Source: Aurelia coerulea (taxonomy: Eukaryota > Cnidaria > Scyphozoa > Semaeostomeae > Ulmaridae). From it: a DNA stretch of 64,000 bases. This document shows, piece by piece, positions 10,792 through 22,810 of the stretch; the stretch's first letter is position 1; every line of letters begins with the position of its first letter. Location of the stretch: positions 15,600,501 to 15,664,500 of the forward strand of contig CM076949.1 of the NCBI GenBank assembly GCA_039566865.1. Reading direction: 5' to 3'. The translations under genes and the position numbers were made by a program. The notes below the pieces were generated by a model. The model had not been told where the DNA came from. It did no database searches and was given only the letters and a program-made list of their open reading frames with translations.

Positions 10792-11371
10792 AAGTTAAAG
10801 TCTCAAATACTGTATAGATCATAAAGTTGAAATAAAAATACGTGACTCCTCTTCTTACTCCGGTACAAGATCTAGTAAAAAGGTTTGGAAAATCGATCAA
10901 AATTAAGGGAATTAGCTTGTTGGTTAATAATAGGAGACATTTGATAAAATGCTATTGCTTTGAAAATGATTTTATGCCATAGTTTTGTCTCCCCTCTTTC
11001 AAAAGAAAAGAGTAATGAACCTTTGTTTTGGATTTATTTACTCCTATAGTCCAAATAGGAAACTGATGAAAGTTTAAAGATCGGCAGCATAATCAAACTT
11101 AGGCGATTTGAAATAATTGCACTGTTTATTGTGTCACCCGGTGGATTAATACATAATTAATACATAATTATTAATATTATTCTATCGCTACACAGAAAAC
11201 AGTCTTTACTTTCTTTAGTTTGCTGTTGTCTGTTTGTGTCACTCACAGAGCAGCACTTTGAAGAGAAGATGAATTGGACAATTATCTTCGTAATTTGACT
11301 GTCATGTTAAACCAATGCATTACAGTTCACTGCTGCTAAACTAACTTGAATTTTTCCTTCAATTGTTTCAG
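10792..11371. other. Intron, nothing recognised
   Basis: Contains ATTAATACATAATTAATACATAATTATTAA (a short AT-rich tandem at about 11146-11175) and otherwise no feature. It ends in the CAATTGTTTCAG acceptor of an HPS4 exon. Confidence 0.35.
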
Positions 11372-11446
11372 TACGAGACTGTACTTCCACTGCTTGGGGA
11401 TCTGGAAATCAGCGTCCAAAACTCGTTAGACTCAGCTAAATCAACG
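11372..11446 (+). CDS. HPS4: HPS4 exon (75 bp)
   Basis: Exactly 25 codons, phase 0 at both ends, bounded by TTGTTTCAG and ACG|GTAATG. It reads YETVLPLLGDLEISVQNSLD followed by SAKST. This aligns with the vertebrate HPS4 helix-strand segment [20 protein letters not shown], the middle of the C-terminal longin domain. The intron that follows is 24.2 kb and full of mobile elements. Confidence 0.7.
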
Positions 11447-11639
11447 GTAATGCTCACCTTTTATCTTTCAACCAACCTATCCGTCTTCCAATGCTGTAAA
11501 ATCGCATATTTTCTTTATTTTTGTGTCAACACAGTAGACAATCTTCTGTTTGATCCTACCTTCCCATCCATGTTTACTGTCAAAGCAACTGGTGCGTTTC
11601 GTGTGATCCCTCGACCACAAAATTGTACTTGAAATCTAA

Positions 11640-12046
11640 ATCCGCTTGCTTTTTGTAGGAAATCAAAGATGCAAATTCTGTGCAACAATTCAAGAATAAA
11701 ATAAAATTTTGGAAAAATGTAGATTGTGACTGCAGACTTTGCAAACGATACATACCAGGGCTCGGACATTTAACAGATAAACTAAACATAAGATAGCAGA
11801 TCTTTGCAAACGATACATTTAGCCAGGGCTCGCAAATGCATTTTTATAGTTTCATACAACTTGCTTGTAGATTTTATATATAGATTTCATGAATTTTGTA
11901 ATTTTATTGACTATTTACTTGTGTATATTTTGTATCATTGTATTTACTTGTATCATTGTAATTAATTTGTTGGCTTGAATTAGCATTTCTTTTTATATTT
12001 AGCTATGCAAGTTGCCAACTTTAAATAAAATGATAATAATAATAAC
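11640..12046 (+). mobile_element. LINE C-terminal end with (ATA)n tail
   Basis: Reads NSVQQFKNKIKFWKNVDCDC followed by RLCKRYIPGLGHL and a stop near 11794. This is the Cys-rich end of an APE-type LINE and is closely related to 13160-13257 (CNCRLCKTYIPRVGFL). The 3' UTR ends in GATAATAATAATA. Confidence 0.65.
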
Positions 12047-13078
12047 ACATTGCAAGAACAGCAAATGAAATTCATCGGAGAAAATTTTGGAGGAAGGCAA
12101 CAAATAAGGAAAAGAAGATGTTGGAAAATCTCAAAAGAATAACAAACAGTGATCTCTCTTCTCTGAGGGAGTTGTTAGCTGCAAAAGAAAAGTGGTTAGA
12201 CGAATTGAGGTCCTAGAGAAAATGGTTGCAAGGGATCAAAGAAAAAAGGATAACAACATGTTCGTCCGTCTGCCTGTTATATGACTTACTCGGAAAATGC
12301 CTGGATAAAGACAGCTTGGAGAAGGGAATTCCAGAAAGAAGGCAAATCTATCAAAAGTGAAGCAGAGGATGCATTGAGAGAATTTTGAGAAAATGTTCAA
12401 TTTTGCCTGGATCATGTAAAGATACAAGGCATAGCACAGGCAGGAGATTGGAGGAAAATTTGGAAAAATGAAAAAGAAACTCAAGGAAAAGAGAGAAGAA
12501 CTACGAATTGAAAAGTATAAGAGCAAAAATATGCAAAGTGAGCATTACAATGGATTTGACATGGAGAGTCATCAGTGGTTAGAATGTAATATAGATGCAA
12601 GGAAGGTTAGTGATATTATCAACATGCAAGAACAAATGATCGAAACTAGAGGATGGAAAGCAAGCAGAGGGCTGAATGTGACAACTGATAATTGCAGATT
12701 ATGTGACGCATATCAGGAAACTGTAATGCACATTTTGTCTGGGTGTAAGGTATTAGCAGGAAGTGACTATCTAAAGCGGAATAACAATTTATTAATGGTT
12801 CTCATAGTTGAATGGGCAAAGCAAGAGAGTCTGTCATTCTGTATGGTATAAGCAAAAGTGGAGTAAAGGAACAGTGCTGGAGAAAAATGGTAAGAAGATC
12901 TGCTGGGACTTGGAGTTTAGCATGAGAAAACAACCAGTGCAGGAAGACCAGATATAATTATTGAAAATGATGGTGAACAGAAGTTATGGATAGTGGATAT
13001 GACGTGCCCTAATGAAAAGAACATTGGCGAGAAGCACCGTGAAAAGCTCACTAAATATCAGCAATTGGTCTTCGAGAT
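12047..13078 (+). mobile_element. Restriction-like-endonuclease LINE, 5' part of a split copy
   Basis: Frames with several stops read the C-terminal domain of a REL-endonuclease LINE: SHQWLECNIDARKVSDIINM, then CRLCDAYQETVMHILSGC (CCHC-like finger), then the RPD...WIVDMTCP...KYQQL core of the endonuclease near 12940-13060. This is the same protein as the 17422-18469 copy. It stops at 13078 where another LINE is inserted and resumes at 13831. Confidence 0.7.
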
Positions 13079-14125
<1,047 letters not shown>

Positions 14126-14372
14126 CACCCTTGATCCTTAGCCAAATGTGACCAAAGCTTGCCATAATTCAAGGAGGATGGCCAGACCTTCCCACAATGC
14201 AACAGCGATCATTCAACTATACAAACCGAGGCGCACGCAGATCTCAGATCAGTTGCGATGAGCAAGCGTCAGGCCAGCATCTGTTCGCTTCATGTGAACA
14301 TCTGTTGGTAAAATGTTCATTTTAATAATAGTTTGGACAAATTATGAGGCTTGGATATGAGCTATTGCGCTC

Positions 14373-14500
14373 GCAGGGCTCGTTTACTGTTTACTTGAGC
14401 AAGAACAATTGACTCAACTGCACGATCTCTTGCAACGATCCGACGATTTCGTGACTGGGCCTAAGCAAGGAAAGGCGGAAGTTTGTCTGTGTGGAAATCA
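14373..14500 (+). pseudogene. Unidentified exon-like coding piece 1
   Basis: After GCGCTCGCAG the frame reads LVYCLLEQEQLTQLHDLLQR then SDDFVTGPKQGKAEVCLCGN. Codon content looks protein-like and amphipathic-helical. I do not recognise the family. Its donor is unclear (GAA|GTTTGT or GAT|GTATCT), and neither phase joins cleanly to the next piece, so it may be a broken gene. Confidence 0.35.
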
Positions 14501-14636
14501 AGGATGGAGTGATGTATCTTTGCCTTCAAGACCACAGCAGTATTTATGTCTACTGCATCGAAATTCATAACATTTTTGCCTAAAGATAAGCGATCTGGTA
14601 GCTGTGAGCTTCAACCTGTTTGCTGACATTTTACAG

Positions 14637-14779
14637 ACTAGTATACCGAAGACCTGGGTACACACAGGCTGCAGGGTACACCAGCAGGGAAGATTTGTTG
14701 CTAGCAACTGACGATGTTGATGAGCTGTCCCAGCGATATTCACCTTTTAATGGAAGTGCCTTCGAGCTGTTATCATCAA
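14637..14779 (+). pseudogene. Unidentified exon-like coding piece 2
   Basis: Between TGACATTTTACAG and a GTAAGA donor (143 bp) the frame reads GYTQAAGYTSREDLLLATDD then VDELSQRYSPFNGSAFELLS. Good splice borders and a sensible composition suggest a real exon of an unknown gene. It does not fit HPS4, because its phase is incompatible with the 11446/35599 junction. Confidence 0.4.
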
Positions 14780-14866
14780 GTAAGATGGTCATCTCCTTTA
14801 ATTTCATCCCAGGCTATGGATTTTGCTTTGATTTTACTGGAACCTTCCCTCTTTCTATTTTAGGCC

Positions 14867-15046
14867 CATCAAACTCAAGACTGAATGTTTACAATTACGT
14901 CAACAAACTATTCTTAATCTTTTACAATTTCTTGGAGACATCTTTGTTGTTTCATATGAATCTAAATCTATAAGGAGACATTTTACGAAATTTTGCTCTT
15001 TATTGACAGTAGAACTAAAGCACATGCAAAATTTGGTGGTTAGCTT
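14867..15046 (+). pseudogene. Unidentified exon-like coding pieces 3
   Basis: After TTTCTATTTTAG one frame reads KLKTECLQLRQQTILNLLQF then LGDIFVVSYESKSIRRHFTK and continues to a stop just past 15050, a convincing helical protein segment. A following frame (about 15049-15104) reads MNEMMSPTLLAVLLALIQ before a GTCTCA. The frames are offset, so either an intron is misplaced or the gene is decayed. Family unknown. Confidence 0.35.
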
Positions 15047-15263
15047 TGATGAATGAAATGATGAGTCCCACACTCCTTGCTGTTCTTTTGGCACTAATCC
15101 AGGTCTCATAACAAAAACATAACACCCATCTGAGAATGCCAGTAAAAACTGGCTTGAATGGTCAGAGTGTCAGTTAGGCTGATGAAACCTTGCAGACTGT
15201 TTGTCCTCTGATCTCAGAAGTTATTTTCTTTCCTTTCAGATTAACCTTGGTACAAGAAACATA

Positions 15264-15374
15264 AATGGCTGTTATTAGTACTCTTGATGTTATGCAAGCT
15301 CTTGTACCTCTGAGATTTTCAGCTCACTACAATCAAAGGCGCATTGAGGATCTCTTCAGAAAACTTTGGGACTG
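15264..15374 (+). pseudogene. Unidentified short coding piece 4
   Basis: ATG-initiated 36-codon frame reading STLDVMQALVPLRFSAHYNQ then RRIEDLFRKLWD and a stop, shortly after a CTTTCCTTTCAG acceptor-like site. It may be the C-terminal exon of the preceding pieces. Confidence 0.3.
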
Positions 15375-15375
15375 A

Positions 15376-17240
15376 GAGAAACAATCTCTGAATCATGACC
15401 GTTATGGAAAATCCAACTTTTGCAAGTCCAACTTATGCCAGTTTGAAGTTGGGAAGTAAATTCCCAGTTCTTCCATTAACTCCTGCATTAGAATGCAGCT
15501 GTGCAAATTTTGGAAAAAGAGGAACCATTGGAATTTGGAGCAACAATGAGAAAGAAGATAAACAGTATAATTTGTGTTTCAGTTTTTAGTAAACAATTTT
15601 CAGGTTAGATAACTATACTTGGAGCATCTATTCACAAAAGACCATCAACATTAATTTTATCACAACATTTGTTTGAAGACTGTAGGCTCTTTAGCAATCC
15701 AAGTTTAGCATTTTTCTTGATATGATAACCCATACTACTGTGTTGTTCTTTAGTTGACCACTACTGTTGAACCGACTGACATTGATATCTTGAGTACTAA
15801 TATAGCGAAAATGAATTAAGAAATTTCAGGCTGTAGGTTTTCAGCAGTGGAAGGTTCTTAAATGAGTCAAATGTGGGAGTGTGCTAACAATAAGATTGTG
15901 TTTGCAGAAACATAGTACAGTGGATATCTCTGAACATGGGTGGCTTCCAACTATTAACTCTGTCTCTTGGGGTTTTTCAATGCAAAGAGGAAAGGAATTA
16001 TTTGCTAACTATGTTGTTGACTTGACATAGACCCTATTCACAATAAAGTCATTTCTTTTAACATGCATCATTCACCTCAAATTGATATTAATAGTGAATA
16101 AGGTCTGCAGCAAGTGAAATATTTGATGACTCAAAATGGATTTGTAAAAGTATTGAAGAGTATTGGTACAGTAGTACACTCCCATTAGGGGCTAAGCAGA
16201 TAGCTACCTAATTTACCCACATTTTTGCACTTGATGATACAAACACTTATACCAAAGTACCCCTAGTCAGTAGCAGAGCCAGGGGAGGTATAAGGGGTAA
16301 ATTCCTCCTTCTAAAAATTTGGCAATTATTGTTTATGAAAAATGCAAAAAAATGACTGGATACTCATTTTACCCCTATCCCAGCTGAAGGTTTTTACTTT
16401 TACCCCTTTAATATAATTGCCTAGCTCTGCAACTACCTCTTGCCTGCAATTTACAGTACCATGATTTACAAGTTCTACATAGTTATCTTCTGGAATTAGA
16501 GGAGTGTTTGTTTGTTTGTTTTGGACTGTTTGGCAAATGGTATACCATGAGGTTTTCCATCTTCTTTTTCTCCACTGAATCACTTGGAGTGTATGCAAAC
16601 TTCTTGACACCAGCATTATCAGTTTCTTCCTGCAAATAGAATTATGTGTATAATTAATTTTTTGATTTTCAGCGTTTGATTGGAAAGATAAGGGTGTGTA
16701 ACTTGTGAAAAAATTGCTCAAAAAGTTCTTAGATCTTACATCAAGAGGCTAGTGATAAATAATAGATTTTACTGTAGCATTATGTTGCTGCAGTTTCCTT
16801 GAAATCAGTCACACAGGACTATAACAGGGATAATCAGGAACGCAAAGTACATCAAAAATGCCAAATTTCAAGGTTCGAAAAAATTACTTTATCGTGGGGA
16901 CTTAAGGGGACTTAAGAAAATGTAGCATCATTGAGTATTATTCTTACTTGAAACGAGAGGATAACCTTAAGTTCCCGTTCGTTAACCCAAACGGAGCCAA
17001 AAACTGTTACCCATTTTCAAGAATTGGATTACCTTAGGCCCGTCACCGTTAAGTTACATTTTCATGCATTCATTGGTAATACCAGACAAAACAAAGTTAA
17101 TCAATCAATACGCATATGAGATTAAATCTTTAAAATGCTTACAACTGCTCGTTCCCCTTTACGTTAATGTGTTGCGAGTGCAAAACGTATCGATGACTGC
17201 CTCAGCTTCGCCGCCATTGCTCCTGTCATCTGATTCCATC
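15376..17240. other. Unassigned part of the 3.1-kb block
   Basis: No further convincing coding. A small hairpin with GTAGCAGAGCCAGG / GCCTAGCTCTGCAACTAC ends lies at about 16270-16434 (about 165 bp, possible MITE). On the minus strand a possible start MESDDRSNGGEAEAVIDTFC begins near 17237 just inside the right inverted end. Confidence 0.3.
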
Positions 17241-17397
17241 TCGAAGCAAAGCGCGTTGCATTGTGGGAAGCTCTGGCCATCCTCCTTGGCCATAATTAGT
17301 GTGTTGAAACTTATGATTTTTCTGACCTATGCCACACGCTGGCCAGGGATAAAGGGCAAAGGCCTGTTCATAACATTTTTCAGTTTGCGATATTGTA

Positions 17398-17421
17398 TAA
17401 TAATAATAATAATAATAATAA
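17398..17421 (+). repeat. (AAT)n microsatellite
   Basis: ATAATAATAATAATAATAATAA run at the 5' junction of the next LINE. Confidence 0.85.
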
Positions 17422-18590
17422 GAGATTATATCTAAAAAGAAAAGTCGGAGGACGAGGATTAAAATCTCTAAGAGTTGTATACACAGAAACTAAGATCAGG
17501 GTAGCTTGCTATATGGTGGCATCAGAAAGCAGATGGATAAAAGTTGCATGGAAGCAGGAGAAGTCGAAAGAATACAACTCGCTGAAAACTGCAGCCGAGG
17601 AAATGATAAATGAGATTGGACACGCATTGAAGTTTAAAGATGAAGGTATAGAACTAGATGGAGAACTGCAAATTGGAAACTGGAGGAAAAGTTGGAAGAA
17701 GATCAAGGATGTTTTGAGGAAAGGAAACGAAATGTTGTTAATTGAGAAATATAAACAAAAGCAATTTCAAAGCGAGACGTACAGCAAGCAGGAAACAGAG
17801 TGTCATATGTGGTTAGAATGTAACTTGGATCCTAGGAAAACGGCAGCAATAGTGAACTTACAAGAACAGATGGTTGAAACGAAATCATGGAAAGTTTCAA
17901 GGGGAATAGCAGATGGAGGAGACATGTGCAGACTATGTGGGTCGTTTAGAGAGACAGTTCATCACTTGTTAGCCGGGTGCCAAATGTTAGCTGGCAAAGA
18001 GTATTTACTTCGTCACAACAAAGCGTTGATGGTTCTAGCTGTTGCATGGGCAAAGAGGTATGAAATAATCGATGAAAACATAGTGTGGTACAAAGAGAAG
18101 TGGGAGAAAGGAAAAGTATTTGAGAATATGAAAGGGAAATTAGTATGGGACTTTGAGTACAAACTGAGACAAAGCAGCTCGGCAAGAAGGCCAGACCTAC
18201 CACTTGAAGATAAGGAGACAAAAAGAATATGGATTTGTGACATGGCATGCCCACAAGAAAATAACATCGAAGCAAAGGTGAAGGAGAAATTGGATAAATA
18301 TCAGCAGCTAGCCTTTGAAACAAGGGAAAATCGTGTAGGGTACAAAGTGGAAGTTGTCCCATTAGTCGTTGGATGTTTGGGTGGAGGAATTAGAAAATTG
18401 TGGAAGAATGTTCAAAAAATTGAATCAATTATGAGGAAAGTACTGTCGGGAGTGGTGCAACCGGAATGAACATTTGGAACTCAGACTGTATATGTCGTGT
18501 ACACTGTAAAATCAATAGGCTAACAAACTTTGGTAGTCTTAATTAGTGGCTTGAAGTAGCTTTTATAAAAGATAATGATAATAATCGTAT
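17422..18590 (+). mobile_element. REL-endonuclease LINE, C-terminal half
   Basis: One open frame to the stop at 18467-18469 covers the C-terminal half of a LINE protein. In order it shows a Trp-rich linker (CHMWLECNLDPRKTAAIVNL), a CCHC-like finger (CRLCGSFRETVHHLLAGC, about codons 180-197 of the open frame), then RPDLPL...KRIWICDMACP...KLDKYQQL. That last block fits the PD-(D/E)xK restriction-like endonuclease of the R2/R4/NeSL-type LINEs. The reverse transcriptase is missing, so the copy is 5' truncated. The 3' UTR has AGGCTAACAAACTTTGGTAG and ends in GATAATGATAATAATCG. Relatively young, as about 350 codons are uninterrupted. Confidence 0.75.
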
Positions 18591-20590
18591 ACATGGTTGT
18601 TGAAATGCATGAATATGTTTGAAATGGCAAGCAATATGGTATCTTTACTGGAAAACAGTATAAATACTTGGAGAACTGACTTAACATCGGGCAAAAGTGT
18701 CTTTGGAGAGGTTAGGATAAAGAGAGGGATATTTCAGGGAGACAGTTTGTCTCCGCTCCTTTTTGTAGTGGCCCTAATTCCGTTGACTTTGATTTTGAGA
18801 GATGTTAAAGCAGGGTATGATTTGAGAGAAAAAGTGAGAATAAATCATCTGCTATTTATGTATGACCTGAAATTATATAGCAAAAATGAAAAGCAAATAA
18901 ATACACTTGTCAACACAGTAAGAGTATTTAGCGATGACATCAGAATGGAATTTGGAATCAGCAATTGTGCGATCTTGATGATGAAGAGAGGAAAGATTGT
19001 GAAATGTGATGGTATTGTTATGCCAGGTAATGAAATTATGAAAGTTCTTGAAGAGGAGGGGTACAAATATTTAGGAATTTTAGAGATCGACAACGTAAAG
19101 CAGGAAGAAATGAAGGAGAAACTGAAGATGGAATATATCAGGTGGGTTAGAAAGATATTGAAATCTAAACTGAATGGTGGAAACATCATCCAAGCAATAA
19201 ATGCCAGGGCTGTATCAATTATCAGATACGGCGCAGGAATAATTAACTGGAGTGTAGATGAGCTGAAAGCTGTCGATAGGAAAACGAGAAAGCTACTAAC
19301 AATCTATCAAGCATTGCATCCACAGGCAGATGTTGACAGACTCTATTATAAAAGAGCGGACGGTGGTAGAGGATTAATCAGTGTTTAGGATTGCGTTGAG
19401 ATTGAGGTAAACAGTTTGTTTAACTATGTAGAACAGAGCAATGAACCATTTTTAAAAGCGGTAAAGGAAGAAAACTTGGTAAGCTCAGAAACGCCAAAGG
19501 AAGCAATCAAGGCAAAAAGGATGGAATCTTATAAAGAGAAGGTTCTACATGGCCAGTATGAAAAGCTGACTGCAGGCATAAGAAGTTCTGATTCATGGGA
19601 ATGGCTGAGAAAAGGTACGCTGAAGAAGGAGACGGAGGAGATGGGAATGGCAGCCCAAGATCAGGCGTTGAGGACGAATGCTATTAAGAGCCGCATAGAT
19701 AAACAAGATGTTTCACCTGTTTGTAGAATGTGTGGAAAAAGAGAAGAATCGATTGCGCGTGTAGTGGCTGAATGTGAGAAATTGTCCCAGAAACAGTACA
19801 AGAATTGGTGGCATGATAGAGTTGGTAACGTAATTCACTGGGAGCATTCCAATAGGTGTTTTAGAGAATGAAAAGTCAAAGATCTTATGGGATTTTAGAA
19901 TTCAAACGGATCAGCAGTTGAATCACAACCGACCTGACATTGTAATACACGATAAAGAGAAAAATGAATGCAAAATCATTGACGTTTCATGCCCGTTGTT
20001 TGATGGAAGGGTGATCGAAAGAGAAGAGGAGAAGAGGGAAAAGTCCCGGGGGGAACATATTTAGGGTACGGGTATGTGCCGCCCATATGGGTGGGTTTTT
20101 GGGCTCAAAATTCCCTAAACAAGGGTCATTTTTCAGCAAATTTTCCATAAACACGGGTGGGGTTTCGCTGAAATTCGCACAAAATGGTTAAAACGGGCAG
20201 TTTTCCGCCAAAATTCATCATAAAAGTGGATATCAAAAGCAAGTTTAGGTAATTAGAAGAGGGTAGCTTTCTGAAAACCAGGCGGCATACCCCCGTCCAT
20301 CCACAAGTCATGTACCCCCCCCCCCGGGGGGAAGTACGAAGATCTTAGGAGGCAAAACTATGGAGTGTCAGAGTGATAATACCAATCATCATCGGAGCTC
20401 TTGGGACACTGAGCAAAAACTTTAAGAGATATGTTGAGCAACTTGAAATGGGACAGATGACATCTTTATTACAAAAGACTTGTGTACTTAGCACAGCGAA
20501 GATAATTAGAAGGACTCTGGACACCTAAGATTGAGGGATTCAATCCGCTGCCCTGACAAAGCCGCTAAACATCAAAAAGGCGTGAAGAAA
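18591..20590 (+). mobile_element. REL-endonuclease LINE with reverse transcriptase (broken)
   Basis: 18597-19388 reads reverse transcriptase motifs: KRGIFQGDSLSPLLFVVALI, then HLLFMYDLKLYSKNEKQI, where the catalytic F/YxDD has become FMYD, then EEGYKYLGI. After a stop, 19416-19871 reads the linker and finger (CRMCGKREESIARVVAEC). Then HNRPDIVIHDKEKNECKIID is the restriction-like endonuclease core (about 19926-19990). Coding resumes after a nested MITE (20045-20327) as VIIPIIIGALGTLSKNFKRY then VEQLEMGQMTSLLQKTCVL up to about 20527. Stops, the lost catalytic Asp and the insertion make it inactive. An (AAT)n tail follows. Confidence 0.78.
20045..20327. mobile_element. 283-bp MITE with CCCGGGGGG ends (copy 1)
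   Basis: Begins CCCGGGGGGAACATATTTAG and ends in CATGTACCCCCCCCCCCGG. It is flanked by GGAAAAGT (20037-20044) and GGGGAAGT (20328-20335), an 8-bp duplication with two mismatches. The host LINE reads GGAAAAGTACGAAG across the insertion when the element is removed. Colinear with copy 2 at 62255-62557 (GTACGGGTATGTGCCGCCCA and others). Confidence 0.75.
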
Positions 20591-20592
20591 TG

Positions 20593-20604
20593 ACAATAAT
20601 AATA

Positions 20605-20699
<95 letters not shown>

Positions 20700-20700
20700 T
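20593..20700 (+). repeat. (AAT)n microsatellite between two element tails
   Basis: About 100 bp of AAT repeats. The left side is the 3' tail of the REL-LINE (+) and the right side abuts the 3' end of the Penelope-like element (-). Confidence 0.95.
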
Positions 20701-21545
20701 AAAAACACCACTGTTTATTTTAATACGTTTCGATAAAAATCTTCTTCAGTTAAACTAAACCAGAGGATAGCCGAGTGTTTATACATTTTAAAATCTTATT
20801 TACATGACAATATATTTACACAACCTAAGCAAAAATCATGCCAAATTATATTACAAACAATGAAATAGCATTTACCGCCACCACAGTTAAAAGAAAGTTT
20901 TTAAGTTTTAGATGACTCCCAGTAAACAACCATTTTGAGATATATGCGTGGCACCATTAATTAGCACACCTGGGACTGGAAACTCTTCTGTTATTGGAGC
21001 CAAGACCTTTGAGAAAAGACACCCGCCCAATAGCCCTCTAAGGATTTGCAGAACAGCTAAAAACTGTTTTAGCTAATACTAAATCCCAGATGGCAAGGTA
21101 GGGGATTCCACCCTACCACCATGTGCGTAAAAACACAAAGCCAAAGGTTGAAGTGCCCCACCCATGCAGATCCTAGCTTCTAAATGTAACGATAGAATTT
21201 ATGCCGACACGCAAGCAAACATATCGAGTTCAATATCTGCTGCTCTTTCGTTCAGGCCAGCAGGTGAAAACGTACCAAGTTTGTATTGCCAAAACAACTC
21301 TTTCCTACGAAGGGAATAGAAATTATCTGCCCCATCGATTATCCTAATACTAACCGAAAAATTACCCCCATGTTGTTCCTCGAAAAAATGGCTGAAGAAA
21401 CCAGTCTGTGGAACGGGCTTTCCCTTTGCCTGACTGCCCTCGTTATGTTTGCGTGCATATGTCCTATAATACGATTTGTAGACATTGAACCTTTGTCGAA
21501 ACTTGTTTTTGGTGCTGCCAATATTAATGCCTATATTAATAATAA
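20700..21545 (-). mobile_element. Penelope-like element 3' part (GIY-YIG endonuclease)
   Basis: A minus-strand frame without ATG runs from about 21540 to a stop at 21201-21199. It reads GSTKNKFRQRFNVYKSYYRT, then FFSHFFEEQHGGNFSVSIRI, then LRRKELFWQYKLGTFSPAGL-N. This is the C-terminal GIY-YIG endonuclease region of Penelope-like elements: the Arg of RFNxYK, the HF/FEEQHGG helix, and the Glu of KELFW as metal ligand. The 3' UTR on the minus strand has ACTGAAGAAGATTTTTATCG then AAACG, typical of the family. No stop is seen over about 115 codons. Upstream is cut at an (AAT)n tract at 21537-21562. Confidence 0.75.
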
Positions 21546-21562
21546 TAATGATAATAATAATG

Positions 21563-22007
21563 AAGATTTAACAGATCCATCGCCGGATGGATTATTTTTT
21601 CACGGGAAACTTTCTCTGAAGTTGTTCACACACAGTAGAAGTTTTCGAAATTAGACCCCCATATATGTCTGTAGTGTATAAGGTATTGAAGGTCAAATCA
21701 GGCCTTTCTTAAACTTGCCTCAAGTCTATTTCGTCAAAAAATTTCGCCAAAAAATTGAAGGGAAATACTTTCAGAGAGACTTATTACAGATGACGAAATA
21801 GACTTGGGGCACGTCTAGGCCGTTCGTGGTTGTTCACCTTTGTAATTTTCAAGCTTGGGAATATTGATGAGCATAGTCTTCTTTTTATTCAATATACAAT
21901 TTTTTACAAACAAACTACTTAACGCACTACATACGAGCTACTTTTCTACACTACAAGGGCGATACTATGGAGTGCAAGAGACCATGACAACTCCGCAGTC
22001 ATTAACA
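21563..22007. other. Intron, nothing recognised
   Basis: Contains a short mirrored pair around TCTATTTCGTC (21724) and GACGAAATAGACTTGGGGC (21793), perhaps a small hairpin element of about 100 bp. No coding. Confidence 0.35.
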
Positions 22008-22009
22008 TA

Positions 22010-22729
22010 CCGGGTGAGTCAGAAAAAACGTGGGGTGTTTGGCGGACTGTGACGTTGCGCTTAGCCACCCGATTGTAGTGAACTAAATTTTTCTTGCAGC
22101 CAGAGGTCTAACTTAGATCATGAATCTTTTCCTATCGAAATCGATCACTTGATGTATTAATCAACAAATATTTTCTTCGTAAGACGTTGTATGGGAGTCT
22201 TGCAAACTGATGAAATCTTTAACAAAGCCCCTTCAGCATTTTACCCTTGCCAAAGTTGCAGGTACACGCGGTATTATCAGGGGAGAATGAGATAGTTTTG
22301 TCATGATACAGCGCATTGATCTTGTTGAAAGAAATCTCTTTAAACAACGCAGAGAGGCATGCGTTTTTAGTGTCTCAAACATTTTCTCTGCGCAGGACAA
22401 GTTATGAAAAGGCATCCCAGGGGAGAAAACACTATTTCCGAATTGTTTCATTCTCCCCTGATAATACCACATGTACCTGTAACTTTGGCAAGGCTAAAAT
22501 GCTGAAGGGGCTTGGTTAAAGGTTTCCTCAATTTGTAAGACTCCCATACAAAATCTTACGAGGAAAATCCTTTTTAAATAATGCATCACATGACCGATTT
22601 CGATGGGGAAAAGTTTATGATCTAAATCAGATTTATGGCTGTACAGAATAATTTAGTTCACAACGATCGGATGGCTAAACGCGACGTCACAATTCGCCAA
22701 ACATCCCACGTTTTTTCTGACTCACCCGG
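22010..22729. mobile_element. 720-bp hairpin MITE, Tc1/mariner-like (CCGGGTGAGTCAG ends)
   Basis: TA|CCGGGTGAGTCAGAAAAAAC at the left and GTTTTTTCTGACTCACCCGG|TA at the right. The arms are complementary over about 300 bp each (for example GGTATTATCAGGGGAGAATG at 22272 with CATTCTCCCCTGATAATACC at 22450). TA duplication fits the Tc1/mariner superfamily. No transposase. A related left end is at 42126-42140. Confidence 0.85.
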
Positions 22730-22810
22730 TAGAGAACGTGTAACTAAACTAAAATTAAATGTACAGCTACGAAAAATACACATGAACAATTCCTACTGAT
22801 AAATACTAAT

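Larger units (their letters stand above)
14165..17300. mobile_element. 3.1-kb block with inverted ends and exon-like contents
   Basis: CAAGGAGGATGGCCAGACCT plus TCCCACAATGCAAC near 14171-14205 is mirrored near 17256-17292 (GTTGCATTGTGGGAAGCTCT then GGCCATCCTCCTTG). These ends could be transposon termini. They could also be inverted copies of a promoter, because the motif resembles ZNF143/STAF plus YY1 promoter sequence. Plus-strand coding-like pieces lie inside (14373-14500, 14637-14779, 14867-15046, 15264-15374). Confidence 0.4.

Noticed and set aside
11640..11794. GTAG-bounded frame after the 11372 exon, considered as the next HPS4 exon
   Set aside because: It reads a LINE C-terminus (DCDCRLCKRYIPGLGHL) matching 13160-13257.
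14637..14779. Initially considered as an HPS4 exon
   Set aside because: Its entry phase does not fit the exon ending at 11446, while the exon at 35599 does, and its sequence lacks HPS4 similarity.
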